A DNA stretch of 16,441 bases from DATJUF01 sp035502655 (GCA_035502655.1 DATJUF010000289.1:1-16441); one strand, 5' to 3'; numbered from the stretch's first letter, positions 7,439 to 13,836 are shown. Notes: generated by a model from the letters alone, not told the origin. Numbers and translations: made by a program.

Positions 7439-8017
7439 TCAGAAAATCCCGTTGGGCACGACGGTAATGATATTACTGCCCATGCTGATGCCCGGCGCGG
7501 CGGTTTGCACGATTGAAACGGCGCGCTGTTTGTCGGCTTCACTAGTCACCGTGCCTTTAAGGTATGCCTGATTACCGACGACGGTCGCGGTCACCGAGCC
7601 CAAGCCATTGTTGAGCAACATCTGATTGATGCGAATCTGAGTCTTTTTCCAATCGAAAGTAGTGGTCGTCAGCGCATTGATCACACGGGTTACACCTGTG
7701 ACGCCGCGGGCAATCCTGGCGGCATCATTGGAGGCTGCACGGTCGAAGACGTTGCCTTCGAGAATCACGGTGCCAGGCTGTGTGACGGTCACACGAATGT
7801 TTGTGAAACGTGGATCCCCACCTAATGCCTCCTGTACACGCGTTTGCATAACCCATCGTGGCGATCCATGGGCAGGTTGAGCAAAAGCCGCCTTCGGAAC
7901 TGCCAGTAAGCTCGCCACTATCAGGATCGTCAGCATCACCACCGAAGGGATTGAAGATCGTAAGCGAGCCGCGATGGATGCAACGACAGAGCGGGTCGTG
8001 AAGCGGCCAGTGATCAT
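7439..8017 (-). CDS. Secreted protein with two BON domains
   Basis: A periplasmic protein of 192 residues. A long N-terminal targeting segment (basic 1-20, hydrophobic 26-45, cleavage near AFA-QP at 46/47) precedes two BON domains at about 57-118 (VQEALGGDPRFTNIRVTVTQ...) and 124-186 (RINQMLLNNGLGSVTATVVG...). BON domains bind membranes or phospholipids and occur in OsmY- and DolP-like envelope stress or outer-membrane maintenance proteins and in secretins. The reading frame is open to 8305, but that would overlap the divergent gene at 8271 and its leader. ATG 8017 is preferred: GAGG lies ten bases upstream and a -10-like TACAAT (plus 8041-8046) would start transcription just before it. ATG 8068 is the alternative. 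Convergent with the TolC-family gene. Confidence 0.83.
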   Translation of the reverse strand: MITGRFTTRSVVASIAARLRSSIPSVVMLTILIVASLLAVPKAAFAQPAHGSPRWVMQTRVQEALGGDPRFTNIRVTVTQPGTVILEGNVFDRAASNDAARIARGVTGVTRVINALTTTTFDWKKTQIRINQMLLNNGLGSVTATVVGNQAYLKGTVTSEADKQRAVSIVQTAAPGISMGSNIITVVPNGIF

Positions 8018-8104
8018 CGTGATGCAAGCCTCAGAGGAGGATTGTAGGTCTTTCAAGGCAGCGTCCATACCGGCGACAAAGTAGCACGAGCGCGCATCGC
8101 GTTT

Positions 8105-8180
8105 CAGCCGCTTGGGGACGTTAACCCAATGGGCACGCCGTTCGTCGTTAGATTCAACGGTCGTAAACGCGAAGCGGCTG
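8105..8180. repeat. 9-bp inverted repeat enclosing smaller hairpins
   Basis: CAGCCGCTT (8105-8113) and AAGCGGCTG (8172-8180) pair perfectly and could extend outward by G-U pairs. Between them CCGTT (8138-8142) pairs with AACGG (8156-8160), and CCCAATGGG (8125-8133) is a small palindrome. This is the main structure in the 253-bp gap between the divergent BON and collagen-like genes. It could be a structured leader of the BON transcript or coincidence. Confidence 0.25.
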
Positions 8181-8270
8181 GGGTCGGGGCCTGTTTTGGA
8201 GCGCTGCCGGTGCCGGATGTTTCGCGCATCCTTTCTAATGCGGCCGAAGCGAGCGAGGAGATGATTAAAG

Positions 8271-8705
8271 ATGCCTGAGGAAGATGTAAAAACGGATGGG
8301 CCCACGGGCAGGGAAGAGCTGATGCGGCGGCTGGATCGTCTCGAACAGGAATATATGCGCGAAAACCGATGGTGGCGCGGCGGGTTGATTGCCGCGCTGG
8401 TATTCGTGTCAATAGCGATTCTAATTGGCGCATTCCATCATCCGCGGACGCTGCGAATCGTCGGTCCGATAGCCATGGGCGGTCCAGCGGGTATGCCGGG
8501 TCCAACGGGTTATCCTGGCTACGGACCTCAGCCCCCGCCCCCACCGCCTTGGGTTTATGGTTACGGTCCCGGGTATGGTTATGGTCAAGGTTACGGATGG
8601 GAGCGGCACGGCGGGTGCGCGCCCGGAGATCACAACCCCGGAGGAGGTCCGGGCGGTTCTGGCGGTAGCGCAGGCGGACCACCACCGCCCCAATCCAATG
8701 GCTGA
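8271..8705 (+). CDS. Single-pass membrane protein with coiled N-terminus and collagen-like Gly/Tyr/Pro tail
   Basis: A 144-residue protein of no recognised family. Residues about 12-33 (REELMRRLDRLEQEYMREN) form an amphipathic, charged helix suited to a short coiled coil. Residues 36-54 are a membrane helix preceded by RWWR. The exposed tail is low-complexity. It begins with five consecutive Gly-X-Y triplets, GPAGMPGPTGYPGYG (71-85), then has a proline run (88-93) and Gly/Tyr repeats YGYGPGYGYGQGYG (96-109), and ends in a Gly-rich segment with PPPP. The tail probably faces the periplasm and may contact the cell wall or self-associate; this is inference. The ATG at 8271 has GAGGAG ten bases upstream. 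It is transcribed divergently from the BON gene and ends at the terminators near 8717-8811. Third-position codon use is coding-like; function unknown. Confidence 0.72.
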   Translation: MPEEDVKTDGPTGREELMRRLDRLEQEYMRENRWWRGGLIAALVFVSIAILIGAFHHPRTLRIVGPIAMGGPAGMPGPTGYPGYGPQPPPPPPWVYGYGPGYGYGQGYGWERHGGCAPGDHNPGGGPGGSGGSAGGPPPPQSNG

Positions 8706-8716
8706 GGTATATTTTA

Positions 8717-8744
8717 AAGGACCCGGTAATGATAAGCGGTCCTT
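8717..8744 (+). repeat. 7-bp hairpin after the collagen-like gene
   Basis: AAGGACC (8717-8723) pairs perfectly with GGTCCTT (8738-8744) around a 14-base loop, 12 bases after the stop codon. No T-run follows on plus. It may be a 3'-end stabilising or pausing hairpin ahead of the stronger terminator at 8766-8811. Confidence 0.4.
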
Positions 8745-8765
8745 GGCTTGGAGTAGGCGGCCCAG

Positions 8766-8811
8766 AAAAACAAGCGCTATCACCTGCAAAAGGGATAGCG
8801 CTTGAATTTTT
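8766..8811. terminator. Bidirectional Rho-independent terminator
   Basis: AAGCGCTATC (8772-8781) pairs perfectly over ten bases with GATAGCGCTT (8794-8803), loop of 12. On plus the stem is followed by GAA and TTTTT (8807-8811). On minus the A-run at 8766-8770 gives G then TTTTT. It therefore fits termination of the collagen-like gene from the left and of the carboxypeptidase/small-ORF transcript from the right, which also suggests the minus-strand transcript extends past the carboxypeptidase stop at 8981. Confidence 0.85.
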
Positions 8812-8855
8812 CAGGAAGGCTGAGCGAAAGCCCAGACCAGGCTCATTGCCGAAAA

Positions 8856-8984
8856 CTACGAAGCGCGGCGGATTCGTGTACGGCGCATCTTGCGCAGGCG
8901 CGATTTCACCTGAATCGGATTATGGCGGCGCTTGCGTGAGAGCCTGCGATTATGCCGGTTGCGTTCGCGAGATGCTTGATTCAT
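8856..8984 (-). CDS. 42-residue arginine-rich small protein, translationally coupled to the carboxypeptidase gene
   Basis: A short reading frame of 42 codons. Its ATG (8984-8982) overlaps the carboxypeptidase stop (8983-8981) as ATGA, and GGAG inside the carboxypeptidase's last codons (CAG GAG) is six bases upstream. The product has 15 Arg and 3 Lys in 42 residues, two His and only one Glu. It begins MNQASRERNRHNRRLSRKRR and ends RLRKMRRTRIRRAS. Eleven of the 15 arginines use CGC, an ordinary GC-rich codon choice. It ends at TAG 45 bases before the bidirectional terminator, so it sits inside the transcript. The composition resembles small ribosomal-type or nucleic-acid-binding peptides, but I recognise no family. 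Coupling geometry and Shine-Dalgarno argue for translation; short length leaves real doubt. Confidence 0.55.
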   Translation of the reverse strand: MNQASRERNRHNRRLSRKRRHNPIQVKSRLRKMRRTRIRRAS

Positions 8985-10216
8985 CGGGTCTCCTGCAGCG
9001 GAGGATCGGCTACTGAGTAATTATAAACGTGCGGCGCCGGATCAGCGGCTGCCGAGTTGATTGTAACAGGCGGCAAAACCGCCGGTAACGGTGAGATCGC
9101 GTCCGAACGAGCGATTGTCTCGCCTCCATCCGTCACGGTTACCTGGCCTAGCGAAGTACCAGGCGCGACTGGTCCCGAAATCACCGGCGGTACGCTATAC
9201 GCAACCTTTAATCCAGAGACTTGGTCCTTGCGCAGAACCAGCTCGATAGCGCTTTGAGAAATAGGCTGGATCACAGGTCCGTGTTCCACTTGGACGCGCA
9301 CCGGCAAAGGCTGACCGCGTTTAAGCAGTTCAACCTTGGTGAAGTTCTGGAAGCCCCAATTGAGGAGCGTAGCGCTCTGCGAGAAACGCGCCGAGTTAGA
9401 GGGCGTACCGAGGACCACAGAAATCAACCGCATATCACCCCGTTTGGCGGTCGCCGTGAGATTGAACCCAGCTTCCGTCGTGAAGCCCGTCTTCAGGCCA
9501 TCGCAGCCCTCGAGATGGCCGATTAGATGGTTGGTGTTATGCAGGATAGCGACGCCGCCGTCGAAGAGTGCGGTTTCCATTCCGGACCATGCCAGCAGAT
9601 TGGTGGTATGAATGAGGGCGCGCGCAAGCGTAGCGAGATCAAGTGCGTCCGTTATATCCACGTCGTGGCCAGGGGTTGGCGGCAGGCCGTCGATAGTTTT
9701 GTAATGAGTCTGGGTCATGCCGAGACTGGCAGCCTTGGCGTTCATCATCCTCACGCAACCGTCATACGAGCCGCCGACCGTCTCGGCAACTGCGACCGCA
9801 GCATCATTCGCGGAACGAATCAGCGCAGCCTTCATAAGTTCGCCGAGCGGATAGACTTGCCCTTCGCGCAAGCCCAGCCGTGAGCCACCGGTAGAGGCGG
9901 ACCGTAAAGAAATCCGCACCGGCGTGTCGTAGGAGAAACGGCCTGCGTGAATCTGATCTTCGGCCACCAGCAGCAGCATCATTTTGGCCATTGAAGCGGG
10001 CGGCCAAGCCAAGGTGGGATTTTCGGCGTAAAGGACGCGGCCGGTATCAGCATCCTCGAGCAGCGCGGCATGACGCGGCATGACAAAGGCATAATGAGTT
10101 ATCGAGCGGTGATGCCTATAGTGGTGGTGATGAATTGATGCCGAGGCACACGGCGCTGCCGCCGCGATCATGCTACCCGCAACCAGAAGAACGCTCAGCC
10201 GATTGAACTTTACCAT
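8981..10216 (-). CDS. dacA: D-alanyl-D-alanine carboxypeptidase (PBP5/DacA family, serine peptidase S11)
   Basis: Removes the terminal D-alanine from peptidoglycan pentapeptides in the periplasm, limiting D,D-crosslinking and producing tetrapeptide stems. The penicillin-binding motifs are all present: S75-M-A-K78 (SxxK nucleophile), S135-A-N137 (SxN) and K242-T-G244 (KTG), with the typical GLPP/GxD region at about 177-187. A signal peptide spans 1-27 (LLVAGSMIAAAAPCASA). Unusually, the mature N-terminus begins with a histidine cluster, HHHHYRHHR. A PBP5 C-terminal beta domain follows at about 275-365. The final 45 residues are Pro/Ala-rich and lack the amphipathic anchoring helix of E. coli PBP5. 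ATG 10216 is preferred over GTG 10267 because GAGG lies five bases upstream and it gives a normal signal peptide. It follows the TPR gene by 130 bases and overlaps the small ORF by four. Confidence 0.95.
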   Translation of the reverse strand: MVKFNRLSVLLVAGSMIAAAAPCASASIHHHHYRHHRSITHYAFVMPRHAALLEDADTGRVLYAENPTLAWPPASMAKMMLLLVAEDQIHAGRFSYDTPVRISLRSASTGGSRLGLREGQVYPLGELMKAALIRSANDAAVAVAETVGGSYDGCVRMMNAKAASLGMTQTHYKTIDGLPPTPGHDVDITDALDLATLARALIHTTNLLAWSGMETALFDGGVAILHNTNHLIGHLEGCDGLKTGFTTEAGFNLTATAKRGDMRLISVVLGTPSNSARFSQSATLLNWGFQNFTKVELLKRGQPLPVRVQVEHGPVIQPISQSAIELVLRKDQVSGLKVAYSVPPVISGPVAPGTSLGQVTVTDGGETIARSDAISPLPAVLPPVTINSAAADPAPHVYNYSVADPPLQETR

Positions 10217-10335
10217 CTCCCCCTCAACCACCTTCCCTCTGCGGCTCCCTGCCGCAATGGCGGTCACGGTTAACCGCCCTCTTCCAAGGACCTAGTGCCG
10301 ACAAAATTAAAGTTGGCTCCTATGTCCTTATCATC

Positions 10336-10356
10336 CTCACCTTTATTTATGGTGAG
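10336..10356 (-). other. Hairpin spanning the TPR gene stop codon
   Basis: CTCACC (10336-10341) pairs with GGTGAG (10351-10356) around a 9-base AT-rich loop that holds the TAA stop of the TPR gene (10349-10347). There is no T-run, so it is not a typical terminator. It could affect mRNA processing between the TPR and carboxypeptidase genes. The rest of the 130-bp gap shows no clear promoter. Confidence 0.3.
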
Positions 10357-11090
10357 TGGATGCTACTCAGATCTTTCGCACGTTTGAGATGTCCATGCTC
10401 AAAGTTTTGCAAAAGGGCCAGATTATCACGCGCAGGTGAATATTGAGGATCAGCGGTGAGCAGATCACTCCATTCTTCGCCTGCGCGCCGGTAATCGCCC
10501 TCTTCGGCGTAGATTACACCGAGCTGATTGCGCGCGTCGAGTTGATCAGGGTCAAGCCGCAACGAAAGCAGCATCTCCTGCTCAGCGGGCTGATACATCC
10601 CTAGGCGCTCATCGAGCAGGCCTAGGTTGAAATGCGTTTCGGGCTGATAAGGGCCGAGGAGGGTAGCGAGACGCATCACGTCGACAGCAGACTCGATCCG
10701 GCCGTCCTGGGCATAGAGCAGGCCAAGGTTCAAAAAGAGCTGCCAATCGTCGAGGCCAAGTTCGATCGCCTTTTCATACTGATTGAGTTCCTGGCGATGA
10801 TCGCCAATGGCGCCGTATGCAAAACCAAGATGATAGTGCGCGAGTGCATTCGTGGGATCATGCTGAATGACTTCGCGATGGCGGCGGATAGCGTCAGGAT
10901 AATCCTCCATTCCGAGATAATAATCGGCGAGGGGATCGCAGACGCCTTCATCGGCGTCGGTGGCTCGATTGGCGCGAGCGAAGGAGGACCCTTGGCTGGC
11001 CACCACCAAAAAGACAGCCAAAAACAAAGCCAGCCCGTAGCGAGTAAACAACGCCTTACTTTTCCACGCAGCCGTGTAATGGACTGCCAT
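10347..11090 (-). CDS. Secreted tetratricopeptide-repeat protein
   Basis: A 247-residue exported protein. Residues 1-40 form a signal peptide: basic n-region, hydrophobic LALFLAVFLVVAS (20-32), likely cleavage after SFA or ARA. The rest is about five TPR motifs (about 55-230). Clear repeats include DPTNALAHYHLGFAYGAIGD, LFLNLGLLYAQDGRIESAVD, ETHFNLGLLDERLGMYQPAE and ARNQLGVIYAEEGDYRRAGE. TPRs are protein-interaction scaffolds; the partner is unknown. Its place directly before the carboxypeptidase on the same strand suggests an envelope role, perhaps co-transcription. Start ATG 11090 has only a weak Shine-Dalgarno (TAAG). Confident on fold, not on function. Confidence 0.88.
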   Translation of the reverse strand: MAVHYTAAWKSKALFTRYGLALFLAVFLVVASQGSSFARANRATDADEGVCDPLADYYLGMEDYPDAIRRHREVIQHDPTNALAHYHLGFAYGAIGDHRQELNQYEKAIELGLDDWQLFLNLGLLYAQDGRIESAVDVMRLATLLGPYQPETHFNLGLLDERLGMYQPAEQEMLLSLRLDPDQLDARNQLGVIYAEEGDYRRAGEEWSDLLTADPQYSPARDNLALLQNFEHGHLKRAKDLSSIHSP

Positions 11091-11138
11091 CTTACAGGAA
11101 TCAGTCCGAGAGGTATAGGCTATAACGCCTAAACAGAA

Positions 11139-11166
11139 GGCGCGCGACGCTTGTGCGCCGCGCGCC
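11139..11166 (-). terminator. GC-rich hairpin after the His/Met-rich gene
   Basis: GGCGCGCG (11139-11146) pairs perfectly with CGCGCGCC (11159-11166). After one mismatch CGC pairs with GCG around a TTGT tetraloop. On minus it is followed by TTCTGTTT, a weak U-tract. It lies 111 bases beyond the stop of the His/Met-rich gene and about 50 before the TPR start, so it may end the former's transcript or sit in the TPR leader. A second 6-bp hairpin, GCAGGC/GCCTGC, lies at 11215-11236. Confidence 0.42.
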
Positions 11167-11277
11167 CTGATTGCCAGAGATTCAAGACGTCCATCAGCCG
11201 TTAGTTTGCGGTTTGCAGGCGGCTAAAGTGGCCTGCATGAACGTCCTCTCCCTCAGTTAAGCCTGAGAGGGTCTGGA

Positions 11278-11520
11278 TTATGAAGCGCTAGGAGAGGCCA
11301 TCGGCGAAGCTTCCGGTGAGCTCTCCATCATCATCGAGCTCTTCTTGTGGTGATGGTGCATCATATGGTGATGATGATGCTTATGCATAGTAGGCGAGGC
11401 CTCAGCCGCAGGCGCGGCCATAGCTGGCGAAGCCTCAGCCGCAGGTGACTGCGCCAACGCAGGCACGGCCAATGCGCCAACGAACAGGGCCGCAGTCAGC
11501 AGGGAAACGGTACGCTTCAT
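11278..11520 (-). CDS. Small secreted His/Met-rich peptide, putative metal binder
   Basis: An 80-residue exported protein. The signal peptide is classical: MKRTVSLLTAALFVGALA followed by VPALA-Q, cleavage after residue 23. The mature part of 57 residues has Ala/Ser/Pro/Glu-rich flanks (PAAEASPAM repeated as PAAEASPTM) around HKHHHHHMMHHHHKK (46-60), with ten His and two Met, then SSMMMESS. Such clusters bind Ni, Cu, Zn or Co ions in other periplasmic proteins, so a metal buffering or scavenging role is inferred. No known family is recognised. The ATG at 11520 has AGGAGA seven bases upstream; an in-frame start 11 codons earlier lacks support. It has its own candidate promoter with a dyad at 11579-11617. 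A hairpin, ACGGTC/GACCGT (11543-11559), lies in its leader. Confidence 0.78.
   Translation of the reverse strand: MKRTVSLLTAALFVGALAVPALAQSPAAEASPAMAAPAAEASPTMHKHHHHHMMHHHHKKSSMMMESSPEASPMASPSAS
11399..11445. repeat. Tandem 33-bp-period direct repeat inside the His/Met-rich gene
   Basis: GCCTCAGCCGCAGG occurs exactly at 11399-11412 and 11432-11445, a period of 33 bases or 11 codons. It encodes the repeated PAAEASPxM segment, so the linker probably grew by in-frame duplication. Confidence 0.6.
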
Positions 11521-11578
11521 CTCTTTCTCCTTTTCGGTTCTGACGGTCCTCAAGACCGTTCTGAACTACTTTAGCTAC

Positions 11579-11617
11579 AGCCGTGCCATAACATGCTACG
11601 GCTAAAACCACTGTAAA
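11579..11617 (-). promoter_or_regulatory. Candidate promoter with overlapping dyad for the His/Met-rich gene
   Basis: On minus, TTTACA (plus 11612-11617, five of six consensus) and TGTTAT (plus 11588-11593, four of six) are spaced by 18. The -10 lies in the centre of an inverted repeat, AGCCGT (11579-11584) and ACGGCT (11598-11603), with a 13-base gap, where a repressor or metal sensor could act. The leader would be about 60 bases. Motif-only. Confidence 0.38.
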
Positions 11618-11640
11618 ATACGGTGTTCGCTTAATTCACG

Positions 11641-11690
11641 CCAGCATTAGTAAGCATAAAGAATTAATCTTTGTCTGTTTTGCTTGCTGG
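11641..11690. repeat. AT-rich three-tier imperfect hairpin
   Basis: CCAGCA (11641-11646) pairs with TGCTGG (11685-11690), AAGCA (11652-11656) with TGCTT (11681-11685), and AAAGA (11658-11662) with TCTTT (11668-11672) around ATTAA. It lies in the 294-bp gap between the His/Met-rich and glycosyltransferase genes. There is no T-run, so termination is doubtful. The remainder of the gap (11700-11814) is a purine/pyrimidine-skewed stretch with nothing I can name. Confidence 0.3.
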
Positions 11691-11814
11691 TGTTCATTCA
11701 GAATGGAGGTAGCTTTGGTCCCACCCCCTTTTTCCTTTGCCCTCTTTCACACGAGGACAGCAACAATCTCCCCCTTTCAAAGCGATTCGATCAACGCAAT
11801 TGACCGACAAATGA

Positions 11815-12549
11815 TCACGAATGAGTAACGTTGCCGTTACGGGCTGCCTGTAACTCCCCATAGAGTTTGAACAGGTCACGGAAGGCCTTGAAAATTGCCT
11901 TGGGACTGTTACCGGTCTGCGCGCCAGCGGTACGCGGCAAGTGAGTTACGTCTACTTCCTTGATGCGCGCGCCGCGTCCGGCCAGCCGAGCCATCAACTC
12001 GGTCGTGATCATCGCCCCGTCTGAGCGCAAATCCAGCCCCGCGACGGCGTCGCGCCGAAAGAGCTTGAAGCCGCAATCCATGTCGGTGATATGCAGCCCG
12101 AACAGCATCGTTGACAAGATTGTCCACGCCTTGCCGTTAATCCGCCGCATCAGATGGTCGGCGCGGCGGGCGCGGCGTCCGATCACTACGTCGTAGTCAT
12201 TGATATAGGCAATCAAGCGGCTCATCTCGGCGGGATCGAACTGTCCGTCGCTGTCGCTCAACAAAAGGAACGGCAGGGCGCATGCGCGCATGCCGGAGAT
12301 AACGGCACCGCCATAGCCACGATTAACCGGATGATGAACCACACGGACGCGCGAATCAGCCACGGCCAGGCGGTCAGCAATTGCACCGGTACGGTCATGA
12401 CTCCCGTCGTCGACAATCACGATCTCGTAGATGTCTGCGACCTTGGGCAGTTCACTGGCGAAGTGGCTAACCACCGGCTCCAGGTTGTCCTGTTCATTGT
12501 GCGCGGGCAGGAACACGGAAAGGCCCGGCAACTTTTGCGTCTGGCTCAT
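11815..12549 (-). CDS. Family-2 glycosyltransferase, dolichyl-phosphate-mannose-synthase-like
   Basis: A 244-residue GT2 enzyme of the DPM1/ArnC-like group, which usually transfers a sugar to a polyprenyl phosphate at the cytoplasmic face of the membrane. Motifs: LSVFLPAHNEQDNLEPVV near the N-terminus, IVDDGSHDRT, HHPVNRGYGGAVISGM, the DSDGQFDP metal site, and DMDCGFKLFRRD before the acceptor region. There is no C-terminal membrane helix, as in the short DPM1-like enzymes. The frame stays open to a GTG at 12657, which would add 36 unconserved residues. ATG 12549 is taken because the conserved domain begins eight residues later, but neither start has a clear Shine-Dalgarno. It follows a flavin reductase gene on the same strand. 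Sugar and acceptor are unknown. Confidence 0.87.
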   Translation of the reverse strand: MSQTQKLPGLSVFLPAHNEQDNLEPVVSHFASELPKVADIYEIVIVDDGSHDRTGAIADRLAVADSRVRVVHHPVNRGYGGAVISGMRACALPFLLLSDSDGQFDPAEMSRLIAYINDYDVVIGRRARRADHLMRRINGKAWTILSTMLFGLHITDMDCGFKLFRRDAVAGLDLRSDGAMITTELMARLAGRGARIKEVDVTHLPRTAGAQTGNSPKAIFKAFRDLFKLYGELQAARNGNVTHS

Positions 12550-12693
12550 CGGACGCAGCCGCAAGCGTCCATTTGCGGCGCCAGCCTTGCAGCTATCGCC
12601 GTCAACCAAAGCAACGTCCGTTGAATCGTGGACCGGCTCAGTTCTCGTTGGAACCACAGTCAGTTAATGGGCTAAAAGGGCGCGCGCCGCTCC

Positions 12694-13176
12694 TCAGTCT
12701 CCCAGCGTACGGTAGCCGCCGCGAAAAAAGACCAGGGGCTTACCCTCAAAGATTTCGGCTTGCTTGATTTCACCTAGATAAAGCGTGTGGTCCCCGCCGT
12801 CGTAAGCGGCATAGAGTCCGCATTCAATATAAGAAATGGCATCTTCTAAAATTGGTGCACCATTAGCGCCAGTATGATAAGCGATACCCTCGAATTTTTT
12901 GCTGCCGCCACCGCTCACGGCGAATCTGCGCGAAAGCGTTTCCTGATCCTCGCCCAGGATGTTAACAGTAAAAATGCGGCTTTCCTCGAAATGCGGATAG
13001 CTTTCGGCTTTCTTATCGACGGATATGAGCAGAAGCGGAGGTTCGAGCGAGACAGAAGTGAAAGCGTTAGCCGTCAGTCCGTGAATTTCGCCTTCCTTGG
13101 AAAGAGTCGTGATGACGGTAACCCCAGTAGCAAAATGGCCCATCACACGCCGCAATTCATTCTTGTCGATCGGCAT
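12694..13176 (-). CDS. Flavin reductase-domain protein (HpaC-like)
   Basis: A 160-residue cytoplasmic protein of the FMN-binding split-barrel flavin reductase family, the short partner of two-component flavin monooxygenases that reduces FMN or FAD with NAD(P)H. Family marks: MGHFATGVTVITT (12-24), GLTANAFTSVSLEPPLLLIS (33-52), FTVNILGEDQ, GGDHTLYLGEI (about 127-137) and the C-terminal PLVFFRGGYRTL. Length is standard. No monooxygenase subunit is adjacent. ATG 13176 is downstream of a good promoter candidate (13196-13225); the Shine-Dalgarno is weak (GAGAG). The neighbouring protein at 13276-13791 has the same fold but low visible identity. Confidence 0.9.
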   Translation of the reverse strand: MPIDKNELRRVMGHFATGVTVITTLSKEGEIHGLTANAFTSVSLEPPLLLISVDKKAESYPHFEESRIFTVNILGEDQETLSRRFAVSGGGSKKFEGIAYHTGANGAPILEDAISYIECGLYAAYDGGDHTLYLGEIKQAEIFEGKPLVFFRGGYRTLGD

Positions 13177-13195
13177 CAGTTAACTCTCGCGCCGG

Positions 13196-13225
13196 ATGCT
13201 ATCAAACCGCTAAAGCGGGCGTCAA
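13196..13225 (-). promoter_or_regulatory. Candidate promoter for the HpaC-like flavin reductase
   Basis: On minus, TTGACG (plus 13220-13225) and TAGCAT (plus 13196-13201) are spaced by 18, five and four matches to consensus. The spacer holds a CCGC-TTTA-GCGG hairpin. The start point would be near 13189, leaving a 13-base leader. This implies the two flavin reductase genes need not share one transcript. Confidence 0.5.
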
Positions 13226-13275
13226 ATCGAGTGGCCTTGCGACGAGTTGGAAGAACGAAGGACAATCGCGCGCCG

Positions 13276-13791
13276 TCAGTCCCATCCGGAGCGATCGCGT
13301 TTCACCACTTCTTTACCGCCCACATAGACATAATCGAGTTCGAGCGAAGTGAGCGGGCGATCGTTCTCGCCAAGGCGCACGCCAGCCGGCTCAGCCACGA
13401 GGATCGTGTGATCGCCTGCGATGTATGTGTCGCGCACACGGGCCTCAATCGCGACCATTGCCAGCTCGAGCCATGGGACCTGCAATTGCGGCGAGAGGCT
13501 ATAGGCGAGATTCACCAGATTTTGGGCATGTCGGGACTCAGAGGAATAGAAGTAATCCTCAAGGGCTTGGCCGCGGCGGCCTACGATATTGAGGCCAAAG
13601 GCCCCGGTTTTCATCACCAGCCCGCGTGAGAAATGCTGATTATCGACCGCTGCGATGAAGAGCGGTGGCGTGCCCGAGACCTGTGTGCACCACGACGACG
13701 ACATGCCGTGATGGCAGCCGTTGTCATTGACGGTGAGCACATAGATGCCAGTTGTGAGCTTGCTGAAGGCTTGGATAACGCTGGCGTCCAT
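13276..13791 (-). CDS. Second flavin reductase-like FMN-binding protein
   Basis: A 171-residue protein of the flavin reductase-like split barrel. Visible: FSKLTTGIYVLTV (9-21), GMSSSWCTQVSGTPPLFIAA (29-48), FGLNIVGRRGQ, AGDHTILVAEP (about 125-135) and a C-terminal LDYVYVGGKEVV. The cofactor-contact segment reads SSSWCTQVS where HpaC-like proteins have TANAFTSVS, so it is a different subfamily, of the type often annotated as FMN-binding protein or flavin reductase. Its substrate is unknown. ATG 13791 is chosen: GGAG lies nine bases upstream and a strong promoter ends at 13809. The frame is open far upstream, but that part is antisense to the L,D-transpeptidase. The leader is very short, with the Shine-Dalgarno at its 5' edge. 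Confidence 0.85.
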   Translation of the reverse strand: MDASVIQAFSKLTTGIYVLTVNDNGCHHGMSSSWCTQVSGTPPLFIAAVDNQHFSRGLVMKTGAFGLNIVGRRGQALEDYFYSSESRHAQNLVNLAYSLSPQLQVPWLELAMVAIEARVRDTYIAGDHTILVAEPAGVRLGENDRPLTSLELDYVYVGGKEVVKRDRSGWD

Positions 13792-13808
13792 CGCGAAAGT
13801 CTCCGCAA

Positions 13809-13836
13809 AATATAATGCCTGGAAGCGTAATATCAA
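13809..13836 (-). promoter_or_regulatory. Promoter for the second flavin reductase-like gene
   Basis: On minus, TTGATA (plus 13831-13836) and TATATT (plus 13809-13814) are spaced by 16 bases, each five of six to the sigma70 consensus. This is the strongest promoter match in the window. Start near 13802, only about ten bases before the ATG. Its -35 abuts that of the opposite promoter. Confidence 0.6.

Noticed and set aside
8729..9016. 95-codon plus-strand frame after the collagen-like gene
   Set aside because: It reads through the bidirectional terminator and antisense to the small Arg-rich ORF and the carboxypeptidase end, with no Shine-Dalgarno.
11700..11824. Short plus-strand frame in the gap before the second glycosyltransferase
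   Set aside because: No Shine-Dalgarno, composition follows the pyrimidine-rich strand bias, and it runs into the antisense of the glycosyltransferase end.
12679..12688. GGCGCGCGCC palindrome as a terminator after the HpaC-like gene
   Set aside because: The palindrome leaves room for only a 3-bp stem with a 4-base loop; too weak despite nearby TTTT on minus.
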